From Caulobacter sp. 602-1 (GTDB taxonomy: Bacteria > Pseudomonadota > Alphaproteobacteria > Caulobacterales > Caulobacteraceae), in contig NZ_RRYI01000003.1 of NCBI RefSeq assembly GCF_003931565.1, positions 124,001 through 188,000 on the forward strand: DNA of 64,000 bases, read 5' to 3'. Positions 52,092 to 60,657 of this stretch are shown piece after piece (position 1 is the first letter of the stretch; every line of letters starts with the position of its first letter). Position numbers and translations under genes: made by a program. The notes beneath the pieces are model-generated. The model was not told where the DNA came from. It made no database searches and was given only the letters and a program-made list of their open reading frames with translations.

Positions 52092-52228
52092 CGATGATCC
52101 GTTGTCCGTCCGTACTCCAGACTTCAACCGCCTTGTCGATGGCGCAGCCGTCTCGGCGCGGGGCCTCCGCCACCTGAGTTCCGCGCCTCACCGCTTGGGT
52201 TATGAAGAAGCCGTGGGCGAGCCGGAGG

Positions 52229-53746
52229 TCATACGGTGAATTGCGCGCCCGGGCGTTGATCTTCGATCACGCACCGCGCCAGGCTTTGGGCGACACCTTT
52301 GGGGTCGGCCTGATCCGAGACGGCCCTCAGATCAATGTCCAGTTTCCGGGACGTCGCCTCGATCAAGGTGTAGCCCGAGCGTTCGATGTCGGCGAAGCGG
52401 ACGTGGTCATTGCGAGCCCGGACATCGCCATAACGCGCCGGCGGCGCGTGGCTGGCGGCCAGGCATGTCGTCACGAGCTCAGTGGCCACGGGCGCCGCGT
52501 CGGCTCGGCCGATCCGCAGGTCGTTGACCATGTAGGCATGGATGTCGCCGCTTAGGACCACGGCGTTGCGCACCGATGGACGGGTCATGCTGCGCATAAG
52601 GCGGTCGCGCGCGGCGGCGTAGCCGTCCCACTGATCCGACATCACGCCGTCCGGCGTTTCGATCGGCGCGACCACCGTCTGCTGAGCCAGCAGGGTCCAG
52701 CGCCCGCGCTCGGCCTTCAGCGTCCGGTCCAGCCAAGCCTCTTGGGCCGCGCCCAGCATGGTGCGGCCTGGCGCGCTCAGCCCGGGACAGTCGCGGCGCG
52801 CTCGGTTCCCGCTCTGACCTGGAGGATTGCAGGCCTGGGGCGAGCGATACTGCCGCCCATCCAATACCGGCAGGCTCAACAGATCCCCCCACGCGAGGCG
52901 CCGATAGAGTCGCGGCTCGCCTGGACGGGCCCACAGACTGGGGCGCACCGGCAGGTGCTCGAAGTAGGCCTGGTAGGCGGCCGCCCGCCGACGGGCGAAG
53001 ACCTGAGGATCCAGCCCCTTCAGGTTGGCCAGATCGGCATAGTCGTTCTCGACCTCATGATCGTCCCAGGTCACGATCCAGGGCGCCAGCCGATGGGCCT
53101 CGCGAAGGTCGTGATCGGACTTGTAGGTCGCGTGCCGCCGACGATAGCCGTCCAGGTCCGTGGGTTCGGGCGCGTCGAAGCGACGGACCTTTGGAAACTG
53201 GGCGTAGCTGTTCTCGTAGATGTAGTCGCCCAACTGCACGATCAGGTCGGGTTGAGCGGCGACCATGTCGCGATAGGCGCTGAACCAGCCTAGTTCAAAA
53301 TGCTGGCACGAGCTGACGGCGATCCGCGCGCGTTCGGCGTGCTCCGGCGCGGTGGCGGTGCGGCCGACCGGGCTGACCGCGCCCAAGGCGTGAAACCGGT
53401 ACCAGTAGGGTCGGCCGGGGCGCAAACCCGAGAGCTCGACGTGAACCGAATGGCCCAAGGTCGGCGTCGCCGCGCGGCGGCCATGCCGCACGATACGGTG
53501 GAAGGCCTCATCCTCGGCGACCTCATAGGCGACGGGAACGGCCGGAGCGTCGAGCGACGCGCCGCCGGCGCTGAGGCGGGTCCACAGTACGAAGCCGTCA
53601 GTCGACGGATCACCGCTGGCCACGCCCATCGCAAAGGGCTCGGCGGGCGCGGCCCGGCGGATCTCCAGTCCCTGCGTCGCCGTCGCGCGGGCCAGGAAAA
53701 GGCCGGTCGAGGCCGCCATCACCGCGCGGCGGGTCAGCAGGGACAT
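52229..53746 (-). CDS. phoD: Alkaline phosphatase D family phosphatase/phosphodiesterase
   Basis: The 505-residue protein has a Tat leader (LLTRRAVMAASTGLFLARA) and PhoD motifs: GVASGDPSTDGFVLWTR near residue 38, an N-terminal Ig-like domain, SSCQHFELGWFSAY near 140, GDYIYENSYA near 170, TWDDHEVENDYA near 225 and LSGDIHAY near 425. PhoD enzymes are calcium/iron-dependent, Tat-exported and hydrolyse phosphodiesters and monoesters. It begins 64 bases after the receptor stop on the same strand, following a hairpin. The annotated start at 53746 gives the leader; in-frame sequence upstream overlaps the hairpin and is not coding. Confidence 0.92.
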   Translation of the reverse strand: MSLLTRRAVMAASTGLFLARATATQGLEIRRAAPAEPFAMGVASGDPSTDGFVLWTRLSAGGASLDAPAVPVAYEVAEDEAFHRIVRHGRRAATPTLGHSVHVELSGLRPGRPYWYRFHALGAVSPVGRTATAPEHAERARIAVSSCQHFELGWFSAYRDMVAAQPDLIVQLGDYIYENSYAQFPKVRRFDAPEPTDLDGYRRRHATYKSDHDLREAHRLAPWIVTWDDHEVENDYADLANLKGLDPQVFARRRAAAYQAYFEHLPVRPSLWARPGEPRLYRRLAWGDLLSLPVLDGRQYRSPQACNPPGQSGNRARRDCPGLSAPGRTMLGAAQEAWLDRTLKAERGRWTLLAQQTVVAPIETPDGVMSDQWDGYAAARDRLMRSMTRPSVRNAVVLSGDIHAYMVNDLRIGRADAAPVATELVTTCLAASHAPPARYGDVRARNDHVRFADIERSGYTLIEATSRKLDIDLRAVSDQADPKGVAQSLARCVIEDQRPGAQFTV

Positions 53747-53776
53747 AGCTGGGATCCCATCAGGAGAACGAAGTGA

Positions 53777-53804
53777 GGCGATCCGGCCCAAGGACCGGAT
53801 CGCC
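53777..53804 (-). terminator. Hairpin between STN receptor and phoD genes
   Basis: GGCGATCCGG (53777-53786) and CCGGATCGCC (53795-53804) form a perfect 10-base stem, starting seven bases after the receptor stop on the minus strand. There is no strong T-run; attenuation or message protection is likely. Confidence 0.55.
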
Positions 53805-53810
53805 CCGCGA

Positions 53811-56309
53811 TCAGAAGTCGAACCGCGCGCCGATCCCGTAGGTGGCGGGCGCCCCAACCAGTCGAGCCGCGCCGTTCAGCTCCGGGAAATAGACCTCGTC
53901 GGTGATGTTGCGGCCATAGGCATAGAGCGTCCAGTTCGACGGGGTGGCCAAGTCCACGCGGGCGTTGACCAGGGTGTAGGCCTTGGCCGTGTTGCCCGGC
54001 GTGGCGTTCAGGCGGTTGGATTCCTCGCCATGGTGGGTGACGCCCACGCGGCTGCGCAGCGACCAGCCTTCCTTCAGGGTGATGCTGTGGTTCAGGCTGG
54101 CGGTGGCCGACACGTCCGGCGCGCCCGGCAGCGGATCCCCGACCGTCTGCAGCACCTCGGCCACCCGGTTGGATGAGAACGACAGGACCTCGGTGTCGAG
54201 CCAGGCGGCGTTGACGTCGAAGCTCAGGCTCTGGCGCTCGGTGCGCAGCAACTGAGCGCTGAGCGCCACCTCGATACCCTTGCTGCTGGCCTTGCCGACA
54301 TTGGCCCGACCGTTGGTATCGTTGGCCAGCCGCGTCGTGGCCTGCAGTTCGCTGAAGCGATAGTCGAACGCGTCCAGCGACAGGCGCAGGCGCGGCGTGG
54401 TCCAGCGCAGGCCCGCCTCGTAGGCGCGCACGGTCTCCGAGGCGAAGGGCTTGGTCTCGGCCACGGTGAAGATCGAGGTGCCATCGAAACCGCCGCCGCG
54501 ATAGCCCGTGCCGGCCGACACGAAGACGTTCAGGCTGGGCGTGACGTCGTACTTCACGGTCAGGCGGCCCGAGACGTTGTCGTCGTCGAACTTCTCGTCC
54601 CATGCGAACGGGTTTGTGGTGGCGAAGGTCGTCGAGAAGGTGCTGATGCCCCACGGATTGTGGTCGACGTTGCGGCCGACATAGTGGGCGTTGTCGCGCG
54701 TGTAGCGCAGACCCGCCGACACCTGCAGGCGCTCGAGCGGGTGGTAGTCGGCTTGGCCGAACAGGGCGAAGCTGTTGCGTTCCTGGCGGTGCAGGTTGTC
54801 GTAGTTGGTCAGCGCCGAGTAGCTGATCCAGTTGGTGTTGAACTTGACGTCGTCGGTCACGTAGAAGGCGCCGGCGATCCAGTCCAGCTTGCCGCCCGTG
54901 TCGTCGGCCAGGCGCAGTTCCAGAGACGACTGGCTGAGCTTCTCGTTGGCGTCGAAATACGAGGCTGGATAGGGCGAACCATCGCCGTTGCCCTGCACCG
55001 AACGCTTGCTGCCCTGCCAGCCGCCGATGGCGGTGAAGTTCAGGTTCTCGCGAACCTTGTGGCTGAAGCTCGCCGAGCCGCCGTAGATGTCGATCCTCTG
55101 GGTCGGATAACCCGTCGAATAGAACTCGTAAGGATCGTTGTTCTCGCCGGCGTTGGCGACCGTGGCGTCCTGGGCCCGCGAAATCCGATCGTACTGACGG
55201 GTGTCGCCCCGGTCGCGGCTGCCGAACAGCTTCACGACCAAATCGCTCTCCGGGGCCATCTTGAAGTCAAACGTCGCGCGGCCGGCGACCAGGTCCTTGT
55301 CGCCGAAACCCTTTCGGCGGCCCGGATCAACCAGCGCCGGCACCTGGGTCTGGACCACGCCGCGCACCGACGGACGGAAGCCGGCCAGAAGGCCCGCACC
55401 GGCGCCATCCATGAAGCCGCCGCCATTCTGAGCCAGGACGGCCAGACGCACGCCGAGGGTCTCGCTGACGGGCCCGCCGACCGAAGCTTCCATCTCCGTG
55501 TAGTCGTAGCTGCCGTACTCGACGCGGCCCGAGCCTTCGAGAGCCTGACCAGGACCCCGGGTGATCGCGTTGATGACGCCGGCCGTGGTGTTGCGGCCAT
55601 AAAGCGTGCCTTGCGGGCCCTTGAGCACTTCGATGCGATCGAGGTCGAACAACGGCATGCCCAGATAGGCGTTCGAGGTCTGGTAGACGCCGTCGATATG
55701 CAGGGCGACCGAGGGGTTGCCGTTGGGCTTGTAGTCGTCGGCGCCGCCGATACCGCGGATGCTGATCAGACCGTAGTTGGTGCCGCCGAAGGCATAGTTC
55801 ACCGACACGCCGGCGACCTGATCGACCAGATCGACGACATTGGTGATCCCGCGCCGCTGGGCGTCACCGCCCTCGACGACGGTCACGGCGATCGGGACGT
55901 TCTCGATCCGCGCCGAGCGCTTCTGGGCCGTGACGATCACTTCTTCCAGCTCGGCGACGACCGGATTTTCCTGCGCCGAGATCAGGAAGGTCCGCGGTCC
56001 GGTAGCCGTCGCCTTCAGGCCCGAACCCGCCAGGAGGTCGCGCAGCGCCTCGGCGGGCGGGCGCGTGCCGATCACGGCGTTGGCCCGCTTGCCCTTCACG
56101 AGGTTCGACGCATAGAGCACCTGCACGTCGGCCTGCTTGGCGAAGGCCGGCAGGGCCAGGTCCAGGGGTTGGGTGGGCAGGGTGAAGGCCACCGGCGGCG
56201 CGGCGGGCTCCTGGGCCAGGGCCGGCGCGGCCGCGCCCAGGACCAGCAGGGCGCAGCAGGCCATCAGGCCGCGCCGAAGACCAGCGGCGTGGGAAACTCG
56301 GTTCGTCAT
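53811..56309 (-). CDS. TonB-dependent receptor with STN signalling domain (832 aa)
   Basis: The protein has a signal peptide (LMACCALLVLGAAAPALA), an STN domain (about residues 38-105: LPTQPLDLALPAFAKQADVQ, PPAEALRDLLAGSGLKA), and a TonB box LEEVIVTAQKRSARIENVP near 120. The plug has YGLISIRGIGGADDYKPNG and IEVLKGPQGTLYGRNTTAG, and the barrel ends in GARFDF. The plug is of a different subfamily from the two receptors of the neighbouring FecI/FecR locus. It follows FecR and sigma genes on the same strand (116-base gap), the classical fecI-fecR-fecA order. Confidence 0.93.
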   Translation of the reverse strand: MTNRVSHAAGLRRGLMACCALLVLGAAAPALAQEPAAPPVAFTLPTQPLDLALPAFAKQADVQVLYASNLVKGKRANAVIGTRPPAEALRDLLAGSGLKATATGPRTFLISAQENPVVAELEEVIVTAQKRSARIENVPIAVTVVEGGDAQRRGITNVVDLVDQVAGVSVNYAFGGTNYGLISIRGIGGADDYKPNGNPSVALHIDGVYQTSNAYLGMPLFDLDRIEVLKGPQGTLYGRNTTAGVINAITRGPGQALEGSGRVEYGSYDYTEMEASVGGPVSETLGVRLAVLAQNGGGFMDGAGAGLLAGFRPSVRGVVQTQVPALVDPGRRKGFGDKDLVAGRATFDFKMAPESDLVVKLFGSRDRGDTRQYDRISRAQDATVANAGENNDPYEFYSTGYPTQRIDIYGGSASFSHKVRENLNFTAIGGWQGSKRSVQGNGDGSPYPASYFDANEKLSQSSLELRLADDTGGKLDWIAGAFYVTDDVKFNTNWISYSALTNYDNLHRQERNSFALFGQADYHPLERLQVSAGLRYTRDNAHYVGRNVDHNPWGISTFSTTFATTNPFAWDEKFDDDNVSGRLTVKYDVTPSLNVFVSAGTGYRGGGFDGTSIFTVAETKPFASETVRAYEAGLRWTTPRLRLSLDAFDYRFSELQATTRLANDTNGRANVGKASSKGIEVALSAQLLRTERQSLSFDVNAAWLDTEVLSFSSNRVAEVLQTVGDPLPGAPDVSATASLNHSITLKEGWSLRSRVGVTHHGEESNRLNATPGNTAKAYTLVNARVDLATPSNWTLYAYGRNITDEVYFPELNGAARLVGAPATYGIGARFDF

Positions 56310-56425
56310 CGTGCTTTCCTAGGCAATCCGGCCCCCGTCGACCGATCATCCCCAGGAACTGCGGCCCCGCTGAAAGCCTCACCTTGTCGTGAAAATTTCA
56401 TCGAATGCCGGAACGCTAGCCGCCG
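56310..56425 (-). promoter_or_regulatory. Gap between FecR and STN receptor genes
   Basis: The 116 bases probably hold the sigma-dependent promoter of the receptor. On the minus strand AAATTTTCAC (ending at 56389) recalls the AAATATTTCAC upstream of the receptor at 48301. Confidence 0.35.
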
Positions 56426-57373
56426 TCATTCGGCGATCTCCCAGGTCGTCCGGTCGACCTGCTGGACGCGCACGCCAAAGCCCGCCCGCAGGGCGTTGGC
56501 GAACTCGCGCGCGCCGTCGTAGCGGAACGATCCGGAGATCCGGATGTCGTTCAGCCGCGCGCCCGGAACCAGGGACAACTGGTCGCTGGAGTAGCGATTG
56601 AACGCCGCGACGACTTGCGGCAACGGCGTGTCGTTGAACACCAGCCGACCATCGCGCCAAGCCGTCAGCGCGTTGAGATCGGCCGCCGCTACGGACTTTG
56701 GCCCGGCCTGACCCGACAGCATGTGGCCGGTCGTCAGCCTTCGCGCCGCGGCCTGTCCAGCCGCGACGACGTCGAGCGCTCCGTCCTCGATAAGAATCTG
56801 CGCCGTATCGCCCTGCCTGGTCACCTGGAAGCGCCCGCCGCTGCCTTGGGCGCGCTCATCGCCGACAACGACCTGGAACGGCCGGTCGGGGGCCGAGCGC
56901 ATGTCGAAGTAGGCCTGTCCCTCGACGAGCCGCACACGACGACGCTGAGTGTCGTACTGCACACGCACCCTCGACAGCGGAGCCAGGGTTACGCTCGATC
57001 CGTCCGGCAACGGGGCGGTAAGACGCTCACCCGCACCGGTGCGGATCGTCGCGCCGGCCGTGCTGGCCATCATCACCGCGACGCCGCCCCCGCCGGCCGC
57101 CGTCGCGGCGCCGACGAGGCCCAAGATCATGCGCCGACGGCCGATCCCGGACGCGTCGCGCAAAGCAGCCGCGCGCATCGCTATCAGGCCATCGGCCCCC
57201 TTGGCCGCCGCCAGGGACGACCAGGCGTCGGCGGTTTCCTGATAGGCCTCGGCGTTGCCGGGCGCTTCGAGCCATTCAAGGAAGGCCTTGCGGTCGTCCG
57301 CCGCCAGCGGCCCACGATCGGCCTTGGCGAACCATTGGGCGGCCTGATCTTCGTGAACGATGCGACGCCCCAT
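56426..57373 (-). CDS. FecR family anti-sigma regulator (315 aa)
   Basis: The layout is a cytoplasmic N-terminal domain (EDQAAQWFAKADRGPLAADDRKAF, about residues 8-32), a twin-arginine-preceded membrane segment (GRRRMILGLVGAATAAGG, about 78-96), a periplasmic FecR domain (LPDGSSVTLAPLSRV, AYFDMRSAPDRPFQV) and a C-terminal DUF4974-like segment (about 240-310: WRDGRLVFNDTPLPQVVAAF). The RRRMIL motif fits Tat-dependent insertion known for FecR proteins. Its ATG overlaps the sigma stop by one base. It should hold the sigma factor inactive until the STN receptor signals. Confidence 0.93.
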   Translation of the reverse strand: MGRRIVHEDQAAQWFAKADRGPLAADDRKAFLEWLEAPGNAEAYQETADAWSSLAAAKGADGLIAMRAAALRDASGIGRRRMILGLVGAATAAGGGGVAVMMASTAGATIRTGAGERLTAPLPDGSSVTLAPLSRVRVQYDTQRRRVRLVEGQAYFDMRSAPDRPFQVVVGDERAQGSGGRFQVTRQGDTAQILIEDGALDVVAAGQAAARRLTTGHMLSGQAGPKSVAAADLNALTAWRDGRLVFNDTPLPQVVAAFNRYSSDQLSLVPGARLNDIRISGSFRYDGAREFANALRAGFGVRVQQVDRTTWEIAE

Positions 57374-57927
57374 CAGCCCTGCTCCTGCAAGGCGTTGCGC
57401 AGAACAGCCATCGACCGCACGAGATGCTTCTCAACGGCGCTGACCGAGATGTTCAGTCGGGCGGCGATCTGGGCGTGGCTCATGTCCTCGAAGCGACGAA
57501 GAATGACGATCGTGCGCGCCCGAGGCGACAGCGACTTGAGGGCGACCTGGATGCGTTCCAGGTTCTGTCGCCCGCCGATGACGTCCTCCGCGTCCGGGAG
57601 GTCGTCAGCCAGGTCGATACGATCCAAGTCGACCGCGCTCAGCAGCGGCCGCGCCCGTTCCCGCTTTACCTTGTCGCGAAGGAGGTTCGCCGCAGCCTCG
57701 AATACATAACCGTCGATGCTTTCCAGGGCCATCAGGCCAGGGCGGCGCAGCAGTCGCAGGAACAGGTCCTGCACCAATTCCTCGCTGTCAGGCCGCGAGC
57801 CGGTACGGCGGGTGAAGTAACGAAGCAGCGGGATGCGAAGGCGTCGGGTCAGGGCCTCAAAGCGCTCGGCGCCTGGCGGGCCGGCCGACTCGCGCGCCAG
57901 GCCCTGATCGGAGGCTGGGATGGACAT
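57373..57927 (-). CDS. ECF RNA polymerase sigma factor (FecI-like)
   Basis: The 184-residue protein has region 2 (about residues 22-85: LTRRLRIPLLRYFTRRTGSR, SEELVQDLFLRLLRR, YVFEAAANLLRD) and region 4 (about 125-178: LSPRARTIVILRRFEDMSHA and LNISVSAVEKHLVRSM). ATG at 57927 is chosen because it gives a normal-length sigma; the frame continues upstream without family resemblance. It heads the fecI-fecR-receptor-phoD series. Confidence 0.9.
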   Translation of the reverse strand: MSIPASDQGLARESAGPPGAERFEALTRRLRIPLLRYFTRRTGSRPDSEELVQDLFLRLLRRPGLMALESIDGYVFEAAANLLRDKVKRERARPLLSAVDLDRIDLADDLPDAEDVIGGRQNLERIQVALKSLSPRARTIVILRRFEDMSHAQIAARLNISVSAVEKHLVRSMAVLRNALQEQG

Positions 57928-58173
57928 GAGCCGGCCATGCCAGCGCCTGACGACAATCGTGTGAAACTTCCGTTGGAGACCCCGGCGACTACAACGCGGC
58001 GCTAGCGGAACTTCCCCCGCCTCCAGACAGTCGAAATTGAGGAGCTGCCGCTGAACCAAGCCCCCATCAGCGCGCCTAGATCGTCACGAGGCGGTTCCCG
58101 CTCTGGTCCACAGGCTTTACGCGAGGTCTCGCATTATTTATAACCGTCCGGTCGGTTATGAATCGGAGCGGCC
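57928..58173. promoter_or_regulatory. Divergent region between sigma factor and TetR genes
   Basis: These 246 bases contain promoters in both directions. The right end carries the TetR-type palindrome at 58140-58159. The remainder shows no recognised motif. Confidence 0.4.
58140..58159. promoter_or_regulatory. TetR-type operator ahead of tetR-SDR operon
   Basis: ATAACCGTCCGGTCGGTTAT is palindromic except for one mismatched pair. It ends 14 bases before the tetR start, so binding there would block its own operon. Confidence 0.75.
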
Positions 58174-58749
58174 ATGGGACGTCGACGCGTCTTTGACCAG
58201 CAAGCTATCCTCGACGCCGCCGAACGCGTCGTCGCGCGCGATGGCGCCACGAACCTCACGCTGGACGCGGTGGCTAAGGAGGCCGGGGTCGGCAAGGCCA
58301 CGGTGATCTACGACTTCAAGACCAAGCAGGCCCTGATCGAGGCCGTGGTGGATCGCGCGTTCCAGGCCGACGCCGCCCGCCACGCGGCGCTGGAAGCAGA
58401 ATTGGAAGGCCAGGACAGCCGCGCCATCCGCGGCCGCATCCGGGGCGGCGCCCATGCCCCGCCCGAGGACTTCCGAGCCGTCGCGCTCAACCTCAGCGCC
58501 GCCCTGGTACTGGACGCCGACCTGCGGCGTAAGATGCAGGCCAGCCAGGCCAGCGTCGTCGCCCGGGTGCTGGCGACCTCGGCCTCGCCGCGCGGCGCGC
58601 AGCTGGCCTATCTGGCCCTCGAGGGCCTGAAGTTCCTCGAGCATCTGGATTTCCACCACTTCCCGCCGGCCGAGCGCGACAGGATCGTTCGAGAGATCGA
58701 ATGGCTGTCGCAGGCCCACCCGCAAGACGGCGCGCCCGCCGGCGGCTGA
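58174..58749 (+). CDS. TetR/AcrR family transcriptional regulator
   Basis: The 191-residue protein has an N-terminal helix-turn-helix (about residues 8-52: AILDAAERVVARDGATNLTL and AGVGKATVIYDFKTKQALIE) and a C-terminal ligand domain (about 90-185). It is very likely autoregulated through the palindrome just upstream. The extended SDR gene follows 25 bases later on the same strand and is presumably its target. Confidence 0.9.
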   Translation: MGRRRVFDQQAILDAAERVVARDGATNLTLDAVAKEAGVGKATVIYDFKTKQALIEAVVDRAFQADAARHAALEAELEGQDSRAIRGRIRGGAHAPPEDFRAVALNLSAALVLDADLRRKMQASQASVVARVLATSASPRGAQLAYLALEGLKFLEHLDFHHFPPAERDRIVREIEWLSQAHPQDGAPAGG

Positions 58750-58774
58750 TCCCTCCCCCTACCGGATTTTCAAG

Positions 58775-59809
58775 ATGACAAACACCCCCTCCGCCGCCCC
58801 CGGCGCGGCGACGATCTCGCACGCCTGCCCGCGCCGCCTCTTCCTGACCGGCGCCGCCGGCTATGTGGGACGCAACCTGGCCCGCCGCTTCCTGCGCGAC
58901 GACGTCCAGGTGGTGGCCCTGTCGCGCAATCCGCAGGACGCCGAGCGCCTGCAGGCCATGGGCGCCGTGGCGGTCGTCGGCGACATCCTGGACCCGGCGA
59001 TCGGCGAGGCCATGGCCGGCTGCGACGCCCTGATCCACGCGGCGGCCGACACCGATCACGGCCATGGCGGCCCCGCGCAGATGCGGACGAACGCCGAGGG
59101 GACGCGGAACGTCCTTTGCGCCGCGCGGGCGGCGGGCGTCCGCCGCGTCGTGCACCTGAGCACGGAATCGGTGCTGGGCGACGGCCGTCCGCTGAGGAAC
59201 GTCGACGAGACCCGGCCCTATCCGGCGCGCCCGGCGGGCTCCTATTCGCGCAGCAAGATCGCCGCCGAGACGATCGCCCTGTCCATGAACGACGTGGGGT
59301 TCGACGTCCTGGTGGTGCGCCCGCGCTTCGTCTGGGGGCGCGACGACACCACGGCCCTGCCGGCCTTGGTGGAGGCCGCGCGGTCGGGACAGCTGGCCTG
59401 GATCGACGGCGGCGGCTATCTGACGTCGACAACCCACATCGACAACCTCTGCCACGGCGTCGACTTGGCGCTGCGGGCCGGACGCGGCGGCGAAATCTAC
59501 TTCCTGTCCGACGGTGAGCCGGCGACCTTCCGCGCGTTCGTGTCGGCGCTGCTGGAGACCCAGGGCCAGGCCCCGCCGGACAAGACCGCGCCTCGCACGG
59601 TGGTGCGGGTGGTCGCGGCCTTGGGCGACCTGATCGGCGCGGCCACGCGCGGCGCCAAGCCCGTTCCCCTCACCCTGCAGGGCTTCTCCGCCTCAGCCGT
59701 CGAGGTGACGCTCGACATCGGCAAGGCTCGCCGCGAACTGGGCTATGCGCCCGTCGTCTCCCTCGCCGAGGGCCTCGCCGAACTGGCCGCCTCGGCCCCG
59801 CAGAGATAG
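58775..59809 (+). CDS. NAD-dependent epimerase/dehydratase family protein (extended SDR)
   Basis: The 344-residue protein has the cofactor motif LTGAAGYVGRNLARRF near residue 22, a GDILDPA acid motif near 72, a catalytic serine in HLSTESVLGDG near 132, and YSRSK at about 153-157 supplying tyrosine and lysine. The family covers 3-beta-hydroxysteroid dehydrogenase-like and dihydroflavonol-reductase-like enzymes. The substrate is unknown. It forms an operon with the tetR gene, suggesting induction by a small-molecule substrate. Confidence 0.88.
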   Translation: MTNTPSAAPGAATISHACPRRLFLTGAAGYVGRNLARRFLRDDVQVVALSRNPQDAERLQAMGAVAVVGDILDPAIGEAMAGCDALIHAAADTDHGHGGPAQMRTNAEGTRNVLCAARAAGVRRVVHLSTESVLGDGRPLRNVDETRPYPARPAGSYSRSKIAAETIALSMNDVGFDVLVVRPRFVWGRDDTTALPALVEAARSGQLAWIDGGGYLTSTTHIDNLCHGVDLALRAGRGGEIYFLSDGEPATFRAFVSALLETQGQAPPDKTAPRTVVRVVAALGDLIGAATRGAKPVPLTLQGFSASAVEVTLDIGKARRELGYAPVVSLAEGLAELAASAPQR

Positions 59810-60109
59810 TCCTCCAAGTGTGGGACGTCCCCGCGGCGTCCAGCCGCCAGCCGGTTGTCGGTGCAGGCTAGAAGTGTCCCGGAAACAGGTTAGGGCCGTC
59901 AAAAATGCGACGCAGTCGCCAAGGGGTGATTGGCGTATGATGGAGGCAAGCAAGCGCCATGGACTGACTTTGGCGCATCTCCGGAAACCAGACACTCAGC
60001 GCGCGCAAACGGCGCCCAAGCCCCTTCCAACTCGGCTGGCGCGCAAATGAAAAGCCCCACCCGATAAGGTGGGGCCGGTTCATGGGACGCGCCCTAAAGG
60101 TCGCCCGTC
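59810..60109. other. Gene-free stretch with possible remnant element
   Basis: No credible gene occurs in these 300 bases. AGTGTC at 59873-59878 and GACACT at 59991-59996 are inverted relative to each other and bound a 124-base block; both ends are next to GGAAAC. This could be a degenerate mobile-element end pair or chance. The right part contains the terminator at 60047-60075. Confidence 0.3.
60047..60075 (-). terminator. Intrinsic terminator of the PRC-barrel gene
   Basis: On the minus strand an 8-base stem (GCCCCACC and GGTGGGGC, loop TTATCG) is followed by TTTTCATTT. It begins 35 bases after the PRC-barrel stop codon. Confidence 0.88.
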
Positions 60110-60475
60110 CTAACCCTTCCAGTCAGGCAGCGCAGCCAGCTGAGCCTTCGTCAGCTTGGCGCGAACGATGTGGTCGTCCGGATCGCCCGGCTCGGGCGCC
60201 ACGGTTACATCGGCCAGGGCCACGACAACCTTCTTATCCGGGCCCATGCGGTCGATCTCGATCACGATGGCTGTGGGTTTGCCGGCCGCATCGAGAAGCA
60301 CGTGCTCGACCTCGCCGGCTTTGCGGTTAGCGGCGTCGATGACATCGGCGTCTTCGATCTGGCCAACCGTGAAGGCGCCCTTGGCCGGCTGGCTTTCAAG
60401 CTGGGCGATGGTGGTTTGAGCGAGCGCACCAGTGGCGACAGCGGCGAGGGAAAAACCCAAGATAGCGAATTTCAT
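60110..60475 (-). CDS. Exported PRC-barrel domain protein
   Basis: The 121-residue product has a signal peptide (AILGFSLAAVATGALA) and a single PRC-barrel-like domain (about residues 38-105), with VGQIEDADVIDAANRKAGEV and VLLDAAGKPTAIVIEID strands. PRC-barrel proteins bind partners in RNA processing or photosynthetic complexes, but small exported ones in alphaproteobacteria have no clear role. A strong AAGGAG ribosome binding site precedes the ATG. An inverted repeat lies in the leader, and a clear terminator follows. Confidence 0.85.
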   Translation of the reverse strand: MKFAILGFSLAAVATGALAQTTIAQLESQPAKGAFTVGQIEDADVIDAANRKAGEVEHVLLDAAGKPTAIVIEIDRMGPDKKVVVALADVTVAPEPGDPDDHIVRAKLTKAQLAALPDWKG

Positions 60476-60501
60476 GATCGGCTCCTTCTCACAAGGCGAC
60501 A

Positions 60502-60533
60502 GACAGGACCCGCTGTGACGGCAAGGTCCTGTC
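60502..60533. repeat. Inverted repeat in the PRC-barrel gene leader
   Basis: GACAGGACC (60502-60510) and GGTCCTGTC (60525-60533) are perfect 9-base arms around 14 bases, 27-58 bases upstream of the start. It could be an operator or an RNA stem. Confidence 0.5.
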
Positions 60534-60657
60534 GGATGTCGTCAATTAACGCCGTGCGCGGAGCATTGATCCGGCGTGCGTGGTAAGCGACCGCAGCGCC
60601 GGCGCCTACCCACGACGCCCATTCTGGAGGCTGCGAGCGGTCAGGGATCTGGCTGGA

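Noticed and set aside
59873-59996. AGTGTC/GACACT inverted ends as a miniature mobile element
   Set aside because: Only six bases are inverted, no target duplication is visible and there is no transposase remnant; kept only as a note in the intergenic entry.
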